DNA of 17,037 bases from Chloromonas sp. AAM2 (GCA_004335635.1 QAXH01002554.1:1-17037), one strand, 5' to 3'. Shown: positions 1 through 9,057, counted from the first letter of the stretch. Numbers and translations are program-made. Notes: generated from the letters alone by a model not told the origin.

Positions 1-310
1 GGGCTGGTTGGAGGTAGTCTGGGTGTTTTTTAGAATAAGTATGGTCCGGGGGCGACTTGTCCACAGTCCAGGGAATCGTCGACCTATGGGCTGGGTGGGC
101 GTGTGGGGGTGTGTTGTGGCCAGGGTTGTGGCCTGAGCTGCAATGTTCAATTGCTGAATTACCAGGGGAGAAATGAGCCCACACTGTCAGCTGCCGCTCG
201 GCTGCCTGGGCAAAACGTTCTTTGATGCTTTTCCGCTGGCAGCTCTGCAACACAATAATTGTGCTTGGTGCTGGAATGTCTAGAATGCGTCTGCGCTCTA
301 TCTGCTGCAG
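1..310 (+). other. Probable intron (possible 13-nt exon end at the left edge)
   Basis: No coding segment of the downstream kinase is recognisable here. The intron acceptor is the TGCAG at 306-310, directly before the first clear exon. Bases 1-13 followed by GTAGTC at 14-19 could be the end of the preceding exon. They would end with two bases of a codon, which matches the phase needed by the exon at 311, and would give the residues AGW before a split Arg codon. This would make an intron of 297 nt, in line with the others in the window. It is inference; 13 nt is too short to prove homology. Confidence 0.4.
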
Positions 311-976
311 GATTGTTCTTGTTGAGGGTTTGTACCTTCTGTTGGACATGGAACCTTGGAATTCACTACAACCGCTTTTTGACGACACGTGGTTTGTGGA
401 CGTGGACATAGATACAGCCATGGAGAGAGTGTACAGGTAGGGTTTGACGTGCAGCGGCATTCTGTGCACACGCAGCGATGAGCACTAATGGCATGCCTGA
501 CATAGCAGCAGCGTCCACATGTGGTGTGTGCCAGCAACCACCGGTTGAACAGCAGGCGTCAGGTCTCGTAGGGACGGGTGTGTACATACATGTTAACAGG
601 AAAGCCATAGATTGGAGTAGGCCTGGCATGTGCTGGGCACTTTGCTCGTAGTGGAAAACTGAGGGTTTGAGGTTTGCGCAAGTTTTATTCTTCCTGGTGT
701 GCACTCCCTCCTTGTGAAAAAGGACAGATGGAGATCCAGGTCTGCTGGCGCCCACGGGTGCTCCTGCATAGTCCTGTGGCAAGTGATGCTGCCTTCATCT
801 GATGCAGGCGGCAGACGTCCCATGGCGTGGCGCCTGAGGTGTCCCGGCAGCGCATTACAGGCAACGACAGGCCAAACGGGGAGCTCGTCAACCAGCTTAG
901 CCCAGGAAAGGCCGCAGTAATCGTGCCATCGGACATTCCGTTTGCAAATGCTAGTCAAAACGCGGTACCCCTGTAA
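311..976 (+). CDS. P-loop kinase, uridine kinase/phosphoribulokinase-like family (3' two exons, 5' partial)
   Basis: Two exons are supported: 311-436 and 808-976, with stop TAA at 974-976. The intron 437-807 has donor AG|GTAGGG and acceptor GATGCAG; the exons join through a split Arg codon. The joined protein contains IVLVEGLYLLLDMEPW, then LFDDTWFVDVDIDTAMERVY, then a segment with HGVAPEVSRQRITGNDRPN. This order (VEG-YLLLD strand, D-DTAMERV helix, then G-x-x-E-x-x-R and the ND-x-x-N loop) is typical of the uridine kinase-like P-loop NTPases found in plants, fungi and bacteria. The Walker A segment and N-terminal half must lie left of the window. The family phosphorylates small sugars or nucleosides; the substrate here cannot be told. 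Many relatives have Arg-His after the ERV helix; here it is Arg-Gln. The gene converges on NEDD1. Its intron carries one copy of the dispersed repeat. Confidence 0.85.
672..717 (+). repeat. Dispersed repeat, copy A (inside the kinase intron)
   Basis: Contains the conserved core CCTGGTGTGCACTCCCTCC followed by TTGTGA. GGTTTGCGCA at 671-680 matches the upstream part of copy D. It lies in the sense direction inside the kinase intron. It is the only one of four copies whose TGTAA end is changed (to TGTGA). Confidence 0.75.
972..976 (+). terminator. TGTAA overlapping the kinase stop codon
   Basis: The last sense codon and stop (CTG TAA) spell TGTAA, the green-algal poly(A) signal. A signal at the stop codon would leave almost no 3' UTR, so the next plus-strand TGTAA I noted, at 1489-1493 in repeat copy B, is an alternative. 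Which one is used cannot be told from sequence. Confidence 0.25.
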
Positions 977-1410
977 CGAGGTCGCTTGCAAATGGTTGCC
1001 GCCGTCTCCGCTTTCAATTGCTTTGTCCGTCACTGTTACAGCGCCCTATTTGTCCTATTTCCGATCGTCTCACCTGCGATCACTGTACTTTGGTTACACT
1101 CAACCACGTCCTCTGATCGAGTTTAGAGGTTTGACAGTCCTCGATACCCCAACAAGAGCCTGAGCTTGAAGCACGTTGACCCGTGAAAGGCGGGGTGGCC
1201 GGAGGCTCCGATCCACTTTGTTTGCCTAATGGTTTAGTACTTGCGTGCGCTGCGAGCTGGGACTTGGACTTGGTGGGGGGTGACTCGCATTCGACACCTG
1301 TTCAGCCCACCCATCCTGTCAGAGAACATACGTTTCATCGGAGAACTCGGAATGCGCCTCATCTTGCTGATCGGTCGGCAGTGATAGTAATGACCTATGC
1401 CTCACCGCCC

Positions 1411-1493
1411 CTTGCTGACACGACCAGATTCCCCTTGACTAGGAGAATTATTTGTGTTGGACGTGCTTCATGGTGTGCACTCCCTACTTGTAA
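1411..1493 (+). repeat. Dispersed repeat, copy B
   Basis: Starts with CTTGCTGACACG then CCAGATTCCCC, shared with copy C. It continues with CTTGACTAG-AGAA, shared with copy D. It ends with GGACGTGCTTCATGGTGTGC, then ACTCCCTACTTGTAA, closely matching C and D. It is intergenic, about 435 bp past the kinase stop, in the same orientation as that gene. Confidence 0.8.
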
Positions 1494-1879
1494 TGATAAT
1501 CTGGCGGCCTTCGCCTGCTCAGTGCAACATGTGGGGATCTGTTCAAGGGCCTTGCAACCCTCCATGTTGTTCCATGCACCGTAGGGTTGCCCGACGCATC
1601 ACAGCGCCTGCTTTGAGGTGCTCTGGAACTTCTGAAACCTTCCAAGCGTCCCTTTCTAAATGTGCCAGCACTCATCCTTAAACTCTGCTGGTTCGCCTTG
1701 TACTAGAACAAGTAGTGCGGTTGAAGTTTATCACACATTGCTCAACACCCCGCAACTACTGCGCCAGCGTTAGCTCATCTGACTACGGCTGGAAAAGGAT
1801 GGCTGCAGAGGTCCAATGTGTTTGGTCGTGGTCAATGACTCCGCCCTAACATCACGACACTGTAGCGCTCACGGCCAGG

Positions 1880-1985
1880 TTGCTGACACGGCCAGATTCC
1901 CCTTTTTGCAACTTAAATTTTTGCAACTTACGCATATAGTTGATATATTTGGACGTACTTCATGGTGTGCACTCCCTCCTTGTAA
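1880..1985 (+). repeat. Dispersed repeat, copy C
   Basis: Shares TTGCTGACACG-CCAGATTCCCC with copy B at its left end and the GGACGT-CTTCATGGTGTGC plus CTCCCTCCTTGTAA end with the family. It has a small internal duplication of TTTTTGCAACTTA (about 1914-1930), so it is longer than copy B. It is intergenic. Confidence 0.8.
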
Positions 1986-2275
1986 GCAGTACATTCACCC
2001 TATTCACCCTGCTTACTGGGATCCAAGACCATAACAGCTTGCTGCCACAACTCGATAGAAACAACACATGCCAGCAAAGTATCAGCATAGTGCGCAGTCC
2101 ATCAGCGCGGATGAGTGCCGATTGGCTCTTGGCGGCACTGTTTCGTCTGATCACCAAGTCTACAGGCATCGGGTGCCCACCCACGTGTCCTCACCTGAAT
2201 GACCTTTGTGCAGCGAGCTGCAGGACATTCAAAAGGGCACCGTACCTGAGTGAGACTGGCATCCTTCAGCATGCA

Positions 2276-2323
2276 CTGTGGGCAGCATTGACTGTGGGCA
2301 GCATTGCACTGTGGGCAGCATGG
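2276..2323 (+). repeat. Short tandem repeat, three units of CTGTGGGCAGCATT
   Basis: Three copies of a 14-base core start at 2276, 2292 and 2310, so the period is 16-18 bp. The last copy ends in TG instead of TT. It lies in the intergenic spacer and no function is evident. Confidence 0.75.
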
Positions 2324-2603
2324 AGGATGTGTCACTTTAGAGCGCGGGTCTCAAGAGCTGGCCCAGCATATACGCCGCAATTGTCACACCATGGCTCTTG
2401 TGCGGGCAACCAAAACAGCGCACAGGCTCTAGGCCACACATGTGGTACCACACTGATGAACTGGCTGTCACAGTCATGCTGGGCGGCAAAGCAGTGGGGT
2501 AGCTTTGCCGTACAACAAGTCGGTTTCTTTTCAGCATGACAAGCCAGGAAGCAACAACGCCTCACATCTCATCGGCCATGCCACCAAGCCAGTCCTTGGG
2601 GCT

Positions 2604-2608
2604 TTACA
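2604..2608 (-). terminator. Candidate poly(A) signal of NEDD1 (TGTAA on the minus strand)
   Basis: TTACA on the plus strand reads TGTAA on the minus strand, about 111 nt past the NEDD1 stop. This is a normal distance for a green-algal 3' UTR. The motif is seen; its use is inferred. Confidence 0.5.
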
Positions 2609-2718
2609 GGCAGCAAGAGCAGAAGCAAGCAGACGAACAGTTGACACTTTAAACGGTGTTCTGAAAGCCGAGAGAAGCACTGTGACTGCTGTTTCAAGCT
2701 GACATCTGGTCCCTGTCC

Positions 2719-5700
2719 CTATCCCCACTGTGTGAGCGCCTGCTGCCTGGTCAGCCTGTCTAGCTGGGCCTTAAGCGCGAGCACGTCCTGCTGCAGCTCG
2801 GCCTGACGCGCAGCCACACCGTTCAACAGGTTCACCATGTCAACCTGCACACATGACGCACGTGGGCCACGTAGGCGACATGCACACGTGATCACACACT
2901 GTAACGGTAAAAAAAGGTAACCCCACTGAAACTGCCCTCACTGCCCTCAGGAGAAAAGGTCAGCGTGACGCTTGCGTGCGACCTGTCAAACTTTGAGTAC
3001 TTGTGGCGTTCTAGACTCACCTTGACTAGAAGAAATTCACTGTTTGCGCAGCTTTGGCATTTGCGTGGACGTGCTTCCTGGTGTGCACTCCCTCCGTGTA
3101 ACGTTGACCGTGCTGGTTTTATTTTACGCCACTCGCCAGGTCAAACGTAAGCATCACACAAACAATGCTTCTGAAGCATCCTCAATGTTCGGATTTTGTA
3201 TTTTTGTAGTAAGGCCAGAGTGCGAGCTTGCTCTCCCCCCTGCCCTGCCCCCCATCCTTGCCGACTTTTGCAATCCCTATTGCATGGTCAGCTTGCCCCA
3301 GCGTGACTCCACCGCCATCATCAAAGCTCAAACGCATGCGCGTGTCGCACCTGCTGCATGTGGTGTTGCCTGACCAGCTCGATGTGCATGTTGCGAATGT
3401 CCTCCTTGATACCGGACACGACGTCGTCAATGACCGCCCGGAAGGTGCTCTCGCCCAGGAGCACGCCCCGTTGGGAACCTCTGGACACAAAGGGAGGCGG
3501 ACAGCACCCTTTGTGATGCTGCTGATGATAGGAAGGCAGACGAACACCACCATCACCATCCATGATCATCATTATCATCATCAATATGCACGGCTTTCCA
3601 CTTGCTGCGGTTTCCCAGCTTGCGGGTCACCTTGCAGGGCAAACAAGGGGTGAGAATATAAAGGCGGGCATATACACTTCCTCTTTGCCCCGCGGGCTTT
3701 ACACACTTATTTACACCAGGACAGCCGTCACTGGACACCATGGGTCATTGAGCATGACGCAAACTCACTTGCTGGGGCATTGTGTCAACTCACTTGCTGG
3801 GTGATGACGTTGATCCCGGCTCGGACAGCCTGCCACCGCCCGCCGACTGCACGACCTTGTGCCCCGCTGCCGCCGTCCCCATCCCCGCTTGGCCCGCCTG
3901 CTCTGGAGCCCCAGCCACCCCCTGCTGCTGCGCTTGTGAGCCCCCTGTCATAGGCACCTGAAACTGTGTCTGTTGTGCTTGCACCACTGCAGCTGCATGC
4001 CCTGCCATGGCACCCGGGGGCTGTGCTGACGCCCGTGTTGCAGAGGTTGCGTGGGGTTCATGTTGCGGCAAAGTATGGGCTGCCTGTTGGGGCAAGGTGC
4101 GTGCCTGCTGGGTTGCCTGATGGGGCGTGGTCGACTCTGCGTTGGTCTGCTGCTGGGGAGGCAGCCAGGTGGAGAGAGATGCCTGGGCAGGACCTGCAAA
4201 GCAACCAGTACCACCAAAAAGTGAACCAAACGAGCACGGACGTCAGCAACTATATTGACAATACCAGTACCACGAATAAATGAAGCAAAAGGGCGCACTT
4301 GAAGAATGGCCAACAACTGCATTGACAATACCAGTACCACTTGTTATATTTGCCTTTCACTCAGTGCATTCCTGCCGCTCAACTGCACCTACGGTTCGCC
4401 CCGCGAGCCAATCACTCATTCTGACCTAGGCGGCCATGTGCAGCTGTGGCAGCTTTGCCTCGTGATACCAGCACCATTTTAGGTGATTCCGGGCTGGTTA
4501 GACTGGGGCTGGTGTGCGCTATCCCGAACTGTCCGACTCTCGCAGAACCTTGCACTGTGTTGAAAGATTGACCAAGAAATCTGTGTGTTATTGAGACGAT
4601 CTGGGGCTCTACAAATAACTGCGGCCGTGAAACAGCTCAGGTGGTGCGCTTGGAGTTTGCTGCACTTGCGGCACAGTTTGGCCCATCACCAGAAACCCTA
4701 CTTGAGCAGTTTGGCCAATCTGAACTGGCAGGTAACTGACCAGTGACAGTTGGACCCAGTACGATCCTCCGGGAGAAGTTGGCTTTTACAAAAGCTTTCA
4801 CAACACGGCTACTGTATTTCACTGGTGTTAACGGCCACCAGCCAGTCAGCAGCCAGTCTGCGGTAATCTGAACTGGGCAGTGACTGACCAGTGACTGGGA
4901 TGCTACTGCCTCAACTCAGCCATGGTGACTGGTGCGTTACTTGTCACGTTGACTGATGCAACTCTCAACATCACTGCAAGGCACAGCCTTGCCCTGTAGC
5001 ACCACGCCATCACCATTCGAACCACCATTTGGACCCATTTTAATATACACTGGAAGGAACCCTTGTGTCAACTAATCAAGCATGCAGTATGATGAATGAG
5101 CCGTGCAGCAAGCCTCACCTGGTCGACCGTCGACAGATGAAGGCCGGCCAGAAACTGCCATGCCACTCCGTCCATCCACCGCCCCCGCTGCTGCTGCCAC
5201 AGGTTCCCCTGCCCCCGCTGCTAGCTGCCTGGCAACTGCTGCCGGCGGCACTGCAGTAGACGCTGCTCGCCCCGCTGCTACGTCCCTTGCTGCGGCTTCA
5301 GCTGCTGCCGTCGCGGCCGCAGCTGCGGTTGCCTTGGACTTGCTGCGGTGCGTTGGCTGCCACTGCACCTCCATCACCGGCAGGCGCTCGGGACAGCGCA
5401 GCTTCATGGGGGGGCCCTTGAGGTTGCGCGAGTCAAGCAGGTAGATGGCGCCATCTGCAGCCAAGCACACATATCATTGGTCACACGTGCATACACTCTC
5501 ATTGGTCGCACGTGCATGGCATAGGTCGCACGTGCATGGCATTGGTCGCACGTGCATGGCATTGGTCGCACGTGCATGGCATTGGTCGTACATGCATGGC
5601 ATTGGTCGCACGTGCATGGCATTGGTCGCACGTGCATGGCATTGTAGTCACACTTGGTCAAATGTGTTTGTGTTTGCGTGTGGTTGTGCGTGCGTTTCAG

Positions 5701-8700
5701 GGCGAACCAGCCGCAGGCTCTGGTCTCCTCATCTGTCGTGCAATTGTTTCCATGCCGTTCACACTTCTGCTTCATCCTCAATCCCATTCTGTTTCAACCT
5801 GAAACCACCTGCCAGCTAAGCTCTCATCCCATGCTCAGAGTTAGGCCATCCCTGACCCTTCTTTGCCCGCCTCAGCTTGACTGCTGCCGCCACCCCTTTG
5901 CCCAATCATGCCATCCCCTACCTCCACAGCCCCCCTTCCCGGGACGCCCCTTCACCTGAGGCGCCCACGGCCGTTGACACGCCGTCATCCCTCACAGACA
6001 GACACGTCAGCGCCTGCGGCAGCGTGACCTGCTGCACCACACTGCCGCTGGCCCTCGCATCCCAAGTGTTTAGGCGCTGGTCCCGGCCGCAGGTCATGAC
6101 CAGGAAGGCAGAGGAGGGGGAGAGGGCGACGCCTGCAACACACCGCCATGTATCAATTTGTTGAGTTGTTCATACCTTGGCATTGTAGGACATTCCTTTA
6201 TTCTTTTGCCCTTTCCTATCATCTGGGAGCATGTGCTAGAACAACAACAAAACAACTGGCTGACACCTTAGGAGACGAGGGAACTGACTAGCAGGCACAC
6301 AGTCCGCCACGCTGAACACTGCTCACCACAGCCTTCCTCACCGTAAATCCTAGCCCGTTTATTTTTTGTTTATGGTTAAGATGAGTGTTTTGGCTGTGTT
6401 TCAGATGCCATCTGGCTTTAGATGCTGAAACAACAACCTGGGCTATCCACAACCTCGTGCGCTGCAAAGAATCAGTACCTGTGATCTTGTCCGTGTGTCC
6501 GCCCGTCAGCTTGTGGTGCTGCTGCCTGCCCCCTGAAGCAGCCCACAGATGCACGGCGGGGCCGTGGCGACTGGTGGAGCCAAGCAGGCCCGACTCAAGG
6601 GAGGAGAAACTGAACGGGAAACGGACAACACAAGGGGTGGCCTTATGCCCAGTCCCACTGTCCGAGCAGGAAATGGCAGCATATCACGTGCTGTGCAAGG
6701 GCTGCACTGTTGTTCTCTTGAAACGTACCAGTCATGGTTTAAGTGGCAAACTGCCGAAAAACATCTACTCTGAAGTCTAAGGCACCACTTCAAGACTTAT
6801 CAGTCAGTCCCAAAGCCGTTGAATCTGAACCGGTCGACTGCACCTAACCAAATACCACGCCTGAACATTAGAATGGGTAGAAGCTTCGAAATATATGACT
6901 TCTCTAATCATGGCCTATCTCACACCTGAGGCATCGGTGTGCATCCCTTCGTTCGTCAGCCTGGGCCAGCGTGGCTTGATGCTGATAGGACCCTGTCGTG
7001 TGCAGCGTCAGGGCGCCATTGGCGCTGCAGCCGAGCACAGGCGATGCAAGTGACCGCATGAAGCGTACTACCTAGAGCACTGGTAAGCAAGATATCAACA
7101 CACGCCAACGCGGGGTCCCCTCAAAGCGGGGACGTACTTGGCACCACAGCTGTTGCGCACTTCCAGTCCATGCCATCCGATTACTGGTGTGCCTGACATT
7201 TCCCTGTGCCCAGAGCATGCATGTCCTCATGGTGACATGGTGTGCCTGACACAGTACGTGTGGTGGTATGGAGTGAGCTTTCCTCTGCCCTGGTCTGCCC
7301 AAACCTGGCATGTTGCCCCCCCCTCCCCCCTTTCCATGGGGTTGCTGCCCATGTGGCGCACCTGGCCGTTGCCATCATGTTTGCATCCACTGCCACAGAC
7401 GTGATGGCTGCCTGGTGCTCCATGGTGTGCACAAGACCCTGCCAGACAGGGGCACGTGGGTACGTCTTGGTTTGTGTGCTCTGTGCTGCTGTTGCTCCCT
7501 GCTTATGGCGTGAGAAAGCTGTCAAGTTGAAACGATAGGCCATTTCACAGGCCATTCCACAGGCCATTCTCAGTCCAACGAGGTTTGCGGACAGGATAGT
7601 GCCTTGAGGGGTGACCACAACCACTACTGACGAGGTGTGTCGCAATCTCCTTCACTAGTAGGTTGGACAGGTTGGAGTCTCCCCCCTCATGTAAACGACA
7701 CACACCATGTGGCCCATCATATGCCGCACTGAGCAGCCTTCACTCCCAGGCAAATGCCACACACGCTCAAGCTATCTGCTGAATCAGCCACGATACATCG
7801 CCACCCGAAGCACATGGAGCACAAGGCTTATGGGAGCAGATGTGACTTAACCCTTACACATGGTGGCGATTGCACGGGGCAAGACGACCAGTGATAGCAT
7901 GCAACAGCCTCAAAAACTGAAGAGCAGGCATTTTATGCCGACAACCCCACTCACTTACCAAATATGCGGACCCAAGACAAGTTGGTAGCTGACGCCCTGC
8001 CCATCAGTACCCACCTGCTGTTTAAGATCCCACACAAACACACGTGCATTGGCACTGCCTGCAAACATGCGCCTGTTGTCCGGGGAGAGACGCACGCATG
8101 TGACATGGCCCATGTCAGAGGGTCCAGAGGTCTCGTGCGGTAGACAGCCCAGGTAACCCGTGTTGCTGTGCAGCCTTATCATGCCGCTGCGCTCGGCTAC
8201 GGTGAGAACCTTGCTGTTCAAGGTCCAGGCGATGGCAGTCACCTGAGGGCCATGTGACGAAGTGCTTTCATCATATGGTCTGACCAATGGCCAGGTGTGC
8301 TGTGCCTATGTGGCGTATGCCCATGTGGCTTGTGTCCATGCATCGCGTGACATCTGCACATGCGACGTGTGCTCATGTGGCCTGTATCTATGCACCCCAT
8401 GACATCTGCCCATGTGACGTGTGCCCATGCGGACTGTGCGTCTGTCGTGTGTGGCCATTGCATGTGCTTTGACTGATGTGAGTGATGTGCATGCATGTGA
8501 CTTGTGTTGCGCGGCAGCCTGCACTGCCCATTTGGCCACAAGAGCTGTGTGCCAAGCCGCTGGGCGACAGATCTTCGTTCCATGCGGGCATGCACAGCTG
8601 TGCTATGGTTGTCCCACTGACTCGAGCCCACTGCTGCCCTAAGCTGTCTCAAGCAAGGCTGTGTGAAGTCCTGTTCACTGGTAACAAGGTCCCGTTGGTG

Positions 8701-9057
8701 GGAAGTGAGTTACCCTGCCGAGTTACCAGGCTTGACAACCGTTGTGCCATACACGATGCATGCAGTGCTGAACAAAGCATGATGCATGCAGTGAAGAGAA
8801 CATAGACGCAACCCTGGGCGATGGAGTGAATGCAAGGCATGTTCCTTTTGATGGATGACACGTCTAAGGAAATGGGATGGCTTGAATGCACTGCTTTGTT
8901 CTTTGCACTGTTACCCTGGGGCAGGCATCAGTCGTACCTCGCTGCCCATCACCATTTCCTCCGGCTTCGCGGCTGGGTTGCTCATTGGATTCCATATTGT
9001 GACGGTCTGGCCACAGCATGCCGCTAATAATTGGCCACAAGCCCAGAACTCGGACAT
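2719..9057 (-). CDS. NEDD1: NEDD1 (GCP-WD), WD40 gamma-tubulin ring complex targeting factor
   Basis: Ten exons, all read on the minus strand: 9057-8938, 8242-8015, 7438-7362, 7024-6926, 6609-6479, 6132-5956, 5454-5119, 4193-3794, 3480-3351, 2844-2719. They sum to 1824 nt (607 residues plus TAG), and the phases agree at all nine GT-AG junctions. The ATG at 9057 follows an in-frame TAA nine bases upstream. Residues 1 to about 310 form WD40 blades: LLAACCGQTVTIWN, MFAGSANARVFVWDLKQQ, MATASANGALTLH, LLGSTSRHGPAVHLW, LVMTCGRDQRLNTWD and AVGASDGAIYLLDSRNLKG match NEDD1 blade by blade. Residues about 310-525 are an Ala-, Gln- and Pro-rich linker. The C-terminus holds IKEDIRNMHIELVRQHHMQQ (compare NMHIDMLRQFHMQ in plants) and a final coiled coil ending LKAQLDRLTRQQ. 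NEDD1 recruits gamma-tubulin complexes to centrosomes, basal bodies and spindle sites. The 925-nt intron 7 could hide a small exon. Otherwise the model is firm. Confidence 0.93.
3021..3101 (+). repeat. Dispersed repeat, copy D (antisense in the last NEDD1 intron)
   Basis: CTTGACTAGAAGAA at the left matches copy B. TGTTTGCGCA in the middle matches copy A. The right end GGACGTGCTTCCTGGTGTGC, then ACTCCCTCCGTGTAA, matches all copies. It sits in NEDD1 intron 9 (3350-2845) on the strand opposite the gene, so its TGTAA is not read in the NEDD1 transcript. Confidence 0.8.
3545..3587. repeat. CAT-type microsatellite in NEDD1 intron 8
   Basis: An interrupted run of CAC/CAT/ATCATC triplets. It lies inside the intron 3793-3481, so it is not coding. 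Confidence 0.7.
3752..3801 (-). repeat. 25-bp tandem duplication covering the NEDD1 exon 8 splice donor
   Basis: Two adjacent 25-bp units, 3752-3776 and 3777-3801, share an exact 15-base block (AACTCACTTGCTGGG on the plus strand). On the minus strand this is the exon end plus donor, CCCAGCAA|GTGAGTT. The outer unit contains the true donor (intron starts at 3793). The inner unit offers an identical decoy donor 25 nt into the intron, at 3768. Confidence 0.85.
4205..4340. repeat. Degenerate tandem repeat close to the NEDD1 intron 7 acceptor
   Basis: CCAGTACCAC recurs at 4205, 4264 and 4331. The last two are both preceded by ATTGACAATA. On the minus strand these units lie within 150 nt upstream of the exon 8 acceptor (4194) and give a T-rich stretch, so they may supply branch-point or pyrimidine-tract context. 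Confidence 0.6.
4717..4895. repeat. Direct repeat pair in NEDD1 intron 7
   Basis: The segments 4717-4747 and 4865-4895 share AATCTGAACTGG and ACTGACCAGTGAC with small differences between, spaced 148 bp apart. No function is seen. The surrounding intron, 5118-4194, is the longest in the gene. Confidence 0.6.
5476..5645. repeat. 20-bp minisatellite with GCACGTGC, NEDD1 intron 6
   Basis: Seven full units of ATTGGTCGCACGTGCATGGC run without gaps from 5501 to 5640, with a diverged unit at 5476-5500 and a broken one from 5641. Unit 3 has one change (ATAGG). Unit 6 has GTACATGC in place of GCACGTGC. The array lies in the intron 5955-5455, just upstream of the exon 7 acceptor on the minus strand. 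The frames through it are open on both strands but are not coding, because the period is not a multiple of three and the splice sites exclude the array. Confidence 0.95.
7538..7573. repeat. 12-bp tandem repeat, three units, NEDD1 intron 2
   Basis: GGCCATTTCACA, GGCCATTCCACA and GGCCATTCTCAG run head to tail inside the intron 8014-7439. Confidence 0.8.
8335..8436. repeat. 52-bp imperfect tandem duplication, NEDD1 intron 1
   Basis: Units of about 50 bp start at 8335 and 8387 (period 52). They share GACATCTGC, GACGTGTGC and CATG-rich stretches. The flanks from about 8281 to 8335 carry further CATGTGGC and CCATG words, so this may be an old, decayed array. The same intron has GATGCATGCAGTG twice, at 8756-8768 and 8782-8794. 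Confidence 0.65.

Larger units (their letters stand above)
977..2718. other. Convergent intergenic spacer, no gene seen
   Basis: The space between the kinase stop (976) and the NEDD1 stop (2719, opposite strand) should hold both 3' UTRs. Open frames here, including one of 199 codons at 1940-2539, have no recognisable domain, no linked exons and low-complexity sequence. The spacer holds repeat copies B and C, a short tandem repeat at 2276-2323 and a candidate NEDD1 poly(A) signal at 2604-2608. Confidence 0.6.

Noticed and set aside
222..310. Extension of the kinase exon upstream, with LFRWQL resembling the YRRQL segment of the family
   Set aside because: The motif would need to be followed by about 80 residues of conserved kinase sequence before the VEG strand, and only about 24 unmatched residues fit. 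The acceptor at 310 explains the junction better.
593..1033. A 146-codon minus-strand frame over the kinase's last exon
   Set aside because: It is the antisense shadow of the exon 808-976, which matches a known family on the plus strand, and it also crosses the repeat.
1940..2539. A 199-codon open frame on the plus strand in the convergent spacer
   Set aside because: It starts inside repeat copy C, shows no domain or family pattern, and lies where two 3' UTRs should be.
5501..5640. CRISPR array
   Set aside because: The 20-bp units are directly adjacent with no unique spacers, and they lie in an intron of a nuclear eukaryotic gene.
5445..5819. Open frames of 96-127 codons through the 20-bp minisatellite
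   Set aside because: They are open only because the repeat lacks stops. The region is spliced out of NEDD1 and its period is not a multiple of three.
7025..7071. Upstream extension of NEDD1 exon 4 to an acceptor at 7072 (residues VVRFMRSLASPVLGC)
   Set aside because: It looked WD40-like, but it would be phase 0 and not match exon 3, which ends in phase 2. The acceptor at 7025 gives the right phase and the expected SANGALTLH blade.
8243..8287. Upstream extension of NEDD1 exon 2 (residues YDESTSSHGPQ)
   Set aside because: It slightly resembles the human HTSPHG segment, but the CCCTCAG acceptor at 8243 joins in phase 0 to exon 1, whereas the candidate upstream acceptor would be out of phase.
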